DNA of 64,000 nucleotides from Sugiyamaella lignohabitans. Lineage: Eukaryota; Ascomycota; Dipodascomycetes; Dipodascales; Trichomonascaceae. The translations under genes were made by a program, and so were the position numbers. Location: NCBI RefSeq assembly GCF_001640025.1, contig NC_031671.1:682001-746000 (forward strand). The letters run 5' to 3'. The notes below the pieces were generated by a model, which was given only the letters and a program-made list of their open reading frames with translations, ran no database searches and was not told the DNA's origin. This document shows positions 60,105 to 64,000 of this stretch, one piece after another (within the stretch, counting starts at the first letter, position 1; each line of letters opens with the position of its first letter).

Positions 60105-60776
60105 CTACGCAGTAGGCTGTTGTTGCTGAGCTTCGCTTGTGCCCTCTTCGGTGGCCAGTTCGGTCTTTCCCTCGGAGAATTTCGGGAGCTTTTCGACCCA
60201 GCGAGGTTCGACTAAGAGAACTTTGGCCTTGACAGCTGGCGTCAGCTCGTGGCCGGATTCGTATGCATCGGGATATGGCAGCGCAGACACAGCTCCCTCG
60301 ATCCAAACCTTTCTTCCCTCAACTTTTGTTGTCTTGGCTCGCACGACTATGATGCTTTCGGCCTTGGTAGGTGCCAAATACTGAATATCAAGGGTCGCAG
60401 TGACGCCCAACTTATTAGGCAACAGAGGAAATCCACATCTGCAGAACGTTTCATCAATCAAAGTCGCCAGCAAACCGCCATGGATAATACCCTTGTGTCC
60501 ACAGAGTCTTGATCCAAGATGGTAGAATACTATGAGTTCTGACTCCTGGCGTTCAGTTATGAGATCTGACCGAAGGAACAGAGCCAGAGGTGTATGCGAG
60601 ATCAAATCCTTTCCGATCAGAGTTCCAGCAGTAAGCGAGTGATCTTTTTGATCATCTGGCACATCATAAGCATGATTCACTTCGTAGTTTCCTGAATCCA
60701 GCAACTCGATAACATAGGGGTGATTGCGGATAACTTTGTACTCATCCGAATATGAAGAAGCAGTATCGTTCGTCAT
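60105..60776 (-). CDS. HotDog-fold thioesterase (4HBT/THEM4-like)
   Basis: 223 residues from the ATG at 60776 (context CAAA-ATG-ACG). The acyl-CoA thioesterase core has GHKGIIHGGLLATLIDE, the characteristic HGG plus acidic residue of this fold (about 120-136), followed by strands ending VRAKTTKVEGRKVWIEG. A C-terminal tail is Glu/Gln-rich. Fungal homologues are mitochondrial or peroxisomal; here no clear presequence is visible. The frame is open for 118 codons further upstream, but that extension runs into the GC-rich repeat at 61095-61237 and has no family similarity, so I exclude it. Confidence 0.8.
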   Translation of the reverse strand: MTNDTASSYSDEYKVIRNHPYVIELLDSGNYEVNHAYDVPDDQKDHSLTAGTLIGKDLISHTPLALFLRSDLITERQESELIVFYHLGSRLCGHKGIIHGGLLATLIDETFCRCGFPLLPNKLGVTATLDIQYLAPTKAESIIVVRAKTTKVEGRKVWIEGAVSALPYPDAYESGHELTPAVKAKVLLVEPRWVEKLPKFSEGKTELATEEGTSEAQQQQPTA

Positions 60777-61094
60777 TTTGTAGTTCCTTCTTATATTATC
60801 TTTTAAATTAAGGTGTGAATGTGACCAATAACCGGAGGCAAGCAAATATTGAGCAAAAATCAGTGGCAAGAAAATATCAACCGAGAAAGACCTTGATCCA
60901 GTAACGTTGAACCGTTGAGAGTACTGAAATAACCCGTGGACCTTTGAAAAGTGGGCAAGCCGAACCCCGGCCTTACAATTATTCCGGACGGAGATCCGCT
61001 TAAGGGGAACATGCATGCACAGCCCTTTATCTCCGGAACTATCTCGGTCCAGATATACACCTTCACCGGCGGCCAATGTGGGGTTGTTGTTGTA

Positions 61095-61237
61095 TGCCTC
61101 CGGCGACTGGGGCTCTGCCCCAGACCCCATTTGCTCCTGCTTCTAAGGAGAATGCTAAGAACGTCCAATTGACGACTCGAGCGTAGCGAGAGGAGCCAAG
61201 GGGTCTGGGGCAGAGCCCCAGCAGCTGTCAAAGGCAG
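61095..61237. repeat. GC-rich palindromic module, inverted pair
   Basis: Left arm TGCCTCCGGCGACTGGGGCT...CCATTTGCTCC. Right arm GACTCGAGCGTAGCGAGAGG...TCTGGGGCAGAGCCCCAGC. The spacer is about 30 bases. It lies roughly 320 bases upstream of the thioesterase start. Confidence 0.85.
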
Positions 61238-61420
61238 GTCCATAATAGCCCTTAAATTAGATTCTCTCATGGAAGGCTTCTCCGGTGCAACCATAGTAAC
61301 GTTATAATATTGATTACAGGGATCGGGGTAACACCATAGGGCCAATTTTTCTCGGTGTTAACACGGAGTTAATTATTGTCCTGTTTGGAAACTGGAGGTA
61401 AGGGCCAAAAAATAAGTAAG

Positions 61421-61540
61421 AGCTATGACACCTCCTGTTCACACCTGGTCTCCCACGGTATTACTGTAAAAGGCTCTTCGCGGCTTAAATATGATTGATC
61501 GGACGGGAAATCTTGCTTTACGCGAGATATGGCCATAGCT
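61421..61540 (-). rRNA. 5S ribosomal RNA gene (dispersed copy 2)
   Basis: 120 bases on the minus strand with the same conserved blocks as copy 1 (GGCCATATCT, CCCGTCCGATCAATCATATT, AAGAGCC, CCGTGGGAGACCAGG). Helix I is perfect: AGCTATG (61540-61534) pairs with CATAGCT (61427-61421). A T6 run (61412-61407, minus strand) follows as terminator. Copy 1 and copy 2 differ at about 20 positions, with paired changes, so both look functional. Confidence 0.93.
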
Positions 61541-63858
61541 GTATTTCAATTGAGCAAGAATCTACATGGATCTAACGGTATTAATACAGATTCCATGAGC
61601 CTGCCAGGGATGGTTCAGTCTGTAGACTGACACATTCTCAGCAATCTGTATCTGGCATTCATCTTTGGTAAAACAGATTAACAACATGCGACTATTGGAT
61701 TAAGAGATAAGATAGAGTGCTATCTGTGTGTGTGATATTCAAGCGAATCAATATCAGATGACGGGTCTAGTACACGCTAATAGTACACGCTAAGTGAGGA
61801 ATGAATGCTCTTAAGGGTCTCCTAGCCTTACGGCGTGGGGGGGCAGTTACTGTAAACAGTAACATCTAAATATGCTGCATTGAACTCGTACATACTGCAT
61901 AGTCAAGTAACCAGAACTTGTCAAGGAGTAACAGATTATCATAGCTCAGCTGGCAGTAAGCAGGAACAGGAATAAAATGAGTTTGTAGGAAGACCAGGCC
62001 AGACTTTCAATACATGTAAAACGCGAATGTGATGAAAATTTAGGAGCGAAAAGCTTTGAAATTGTGAACCAGGGCAGGGTATGTGGTGGGAGACTGCGGG
62101 GAAGCAAGAATCATCCTGGTCGACTTGCATATCAAGTGGAGAGAACTCCAACTCCTCGGTAATTGCTCGAAATGAAATAATTATTTTGTTCGACTACTTC
62201 TTTGTGTTTGACAGAAATAGTTCCTAATGATTTTTCCTGCAGCATGGAGACTAATTTCATCTTACATTGCGCTAAATTCAACCGACATGTGTCAATGAAA
62301 ACTTGGCTTGTGCGCTAGCACAAGTCAGTCGGAGGGGGTTTCCAGCAATTCCCACCCCTTCATTTTCACTAAGAGTGATTAGATCGCCCGTCACCCCTGC
62401 ACTACCCCTCTCATTACTCTCATTACCTATGCACCAATATTAGCAAAGGATAACACCATATGCCAGAAGACAAGTGATGATCCGCCTTCTCCGCCTTGAA
62501 CTGGCGGGGTATGCCTTACAGGTGCTTTCGAATACCCTCGGTAATGTCCTTGGTCGACGGTCAGGTTCATTAGCAACTGGTCAGTTATTTCTCAGTACTT
62601 TTTCTACACATAGTTTTTTTTTCGTTGCTTTTCTTGTAACTCATGAACCAATTTCTTGATCTGGCTCTGAGTGGTAGTCTGTACTAGACCATTGATACTG
62701 CGACTAAGGCCCTACAATTTAGAGAAGAGCAAAGGAGCAATGTTAGAATATATCTACAAAGAATGAAACTGTTTTCAATTCCAATTATTACGTTGTTTAT
62801 TATGTAAAAAAAAAAATGACTTAGTGCGAAGCTAGGGCCGGCACTTAGTCAACATCCTTGCTAGTTATACCCCTCACTCTTCAAATTCACTTCACCACTA
62901 ATGAATAATTTTCAAATGTTTACTGAGGATGGTGGCCATAAGATGGCGGGGAGGTGGTGAAGACAAACTAGTGGAGAGGGTAGGATGAACATACTAATTT
63001 CCCGATCTCTTGCGTCACCGCTCATCATGCCTTAAACTTCGAAGACGCGATCGAGATATCTGACTAGGCTGTATAAGGCAACTTTAGTACTCAAATCATT
63101 TACTGTTGCAAGCCAGCTTGTTAGCAAAATCTCATCGATTGACGGTTTACAGATATTTTAATCATATCTCTACATAACGTTGAACAACCTTATCTTTATC
63201 GAACAAGTTTCTGCTGGTATGAAATACTGCGAGATAAGCTTCGTAGATGCTAGCGCGTAAAAGTCTATTCATACCTTATGCCAGTTAAGCTCTCCATTAT
63301 ACTTAAAATATCTCTTCTAGGCTCAATGCATTGCATAACTATTGGTACCTGCTTAACTTTCAGGCACGGGGGTGGAAACTTTCATTTGCCAACGCCAAAC
63401 ACCCGTTGTTAAGTGCCGCTTGACCGCCATAATCTGTACTAGCGTGGGCGTTAGTCAATGCTAGTCTTCCCCGCTCTCTGCGTTGGAGATCATTGAAAGC
63501 CGACGAAAATGGGTCCAGACTCGCTTTTACGCCTAGCGGTTGAACTACGATCTTGCACAAAACGAGAAACTGCACGATTAACTTACAGATTTCTGCACGA
63601 CATTACTGTTCTTGCCATCCCGAATTTCGGGATAAACGTACTCAATGCCCCTCATTCCAGCTACCCGAGGAGTTTTGTGTCACAAGCCCTCATGGAAGAC
63701 GGTTTATATAGCCAACCACTCATGAGTCGAGCGTTAAGAAAAACTATATAAGAAGGGCCAAGTTCCTTGATAATATATATCCTTTTTCTGATATATCAAA
63801 CACAAACTATTAAGCCTCAAACCTAAAAAACTATCACTACTCTACTTTTAAAATCACA
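61541..63858. other. 2.3 kb gene-free region upstream of secreted-protein gene
   Basis: No supported gene on either strand. A G7 run lies near 61839 and an A-run near 62807. The last 250 bases become promoter-like (TATA box at 63745, then an A/C-rich leader). Confidence 0.45.
63745..63752 (+). promoter_or_regulatory. TATA box of the secreted-protein gene
   Basis: TATATAAG 107-114 bases before the ATG, followed by an A/C/T leader rich in CAAA and CTAAAAAACTA, typical for a strongly expressed yeast gene. Confidence 0.6.
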
Positions 63859-64000
63859 ATGAAGTTCTCTCTTACTCTTTTGGCTTTGGTTGGTGCTGCT
63901 GTTGCCCTTCCTATTGGTCCTGACACCATTGCTGCTGGTGGTGCTCAATTGGCTGACGACCTTACCAAGGCTGGTGAGACCATTGCTCAAGATGGCTCTA
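63859..64000 (+). CDS. secreted small protein, N-terminal part only
   Basis: The frame runs off the window; 47 codons are visible. The start MKFSLTLLALVGAAVA followed by LPIGPD is a textbook signal peptide with cleavage likely after the Ala at 16. The visible mature part is small-residue-rich (IAAGGAQLADDLTKAGETIAQ). Codons are strongly biased (GCT, GGT, ACC), pointing to high expression. The family cannot be determined from the fragment. Confidence 0.75.
   Translation, partial: MKFSLTLLALVGAAVALPIGPDTIAAGGAQLADDLTKAGETIAQDGS

Noticed and set aside
60777..61130. 118-codon N-terminal extension of the thioesterase frame
   Set aside because: It begins inside the GC-rich repeat, lacks family similarity, and a better-placed ATG exists at 60776.

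Overview
This is a window from the nuclear genome of a budding yeast. The core genes are typical Saccharomycotina orthologues (PHO8, ARL3, ADE1, PTC6, PEX4, COQ6, TGL2, SAY1-like). Introns are few, short and strongly biased to gene 5' ends, with GTAAGT-type donors and (TA)CTAAC branch points close to the acceptor. Xanthine dehydrogenase, a complete LINE retrotransposon and dispersed (not rDNA-linked) 5S rRNA genes point away from Saccharomyces and towards an early-diverging lineage (Yarrowia / Trichomonascaceae-like, for example Sugiyamaella or Blastobotrys relatives). That placement is inference.

Layout. 0-11.1 kb is a conserved housekeeping block: a small unknown protein, vacuolar alkaline phosphatase, an aromatic/2-aminoadipate-type aminotransferase, the Golgi GTPase Arl3, SAICAR synthetase and a mitochondrial PP2C phosphatase. 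11.1-35.6 kb is a gene-poor accessory island. It holds three copies of a ~1.8 kb unit encoding an unrecognised serine-rich protein (one inverted, one pseudogenised), a distant paralogue, a small proline-rich membrane protein, a complete two-ORF LINE bounded by a 12-bp direct repeat, a 5S rRNA gene, two diverged copies of a ~0.55 kb noncoding repeat, and several low-complexity tracts. 35.6-64 kb returns to housekeeping genes: a bHLH factor (Ino4/Yas2-like), tRNA-Pro with an intron, PEX4 (three exons), xanthine dehydrogenase, an unknown two-exon gene, a SAY1-like hydrolase (three exons), nitronate monooxygenase, COQ6, a cyclophilin-RRM protein, an SCOC/Slo1-like coiled-coil protein, TGL2 lipase, an aldehyde dehydrogenase, an arrestin, a HotDog thioesterase, a second 5S rRNA gene and the start of a secreted protein.

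Functional links are loose, as usual for yeast. Arl3 and the Slo1-like protein are known interaction partners at the Golgi. PEX4 (peroxisome) and XDH share a divergent promoter. COQ6, PTC6, TGL2 and probably the ALDH are mitochondrial.

Most notable points. (1) A GC-rich, self-complementary repeat module occurs at seven or more places, often as inverted pairs just after stop codons, and once fills an intron of the aminotransferase gene. (2) The two 5S rRNA genes differ at about 20 of 120 positions, with compensatory changes in helices I and II. (3) The serine-rich family keeps a GATA-site-bearing promoter and a conserved C-terminal domain across diverged copies. No CRISPR array, operon or plasmid feature is present.
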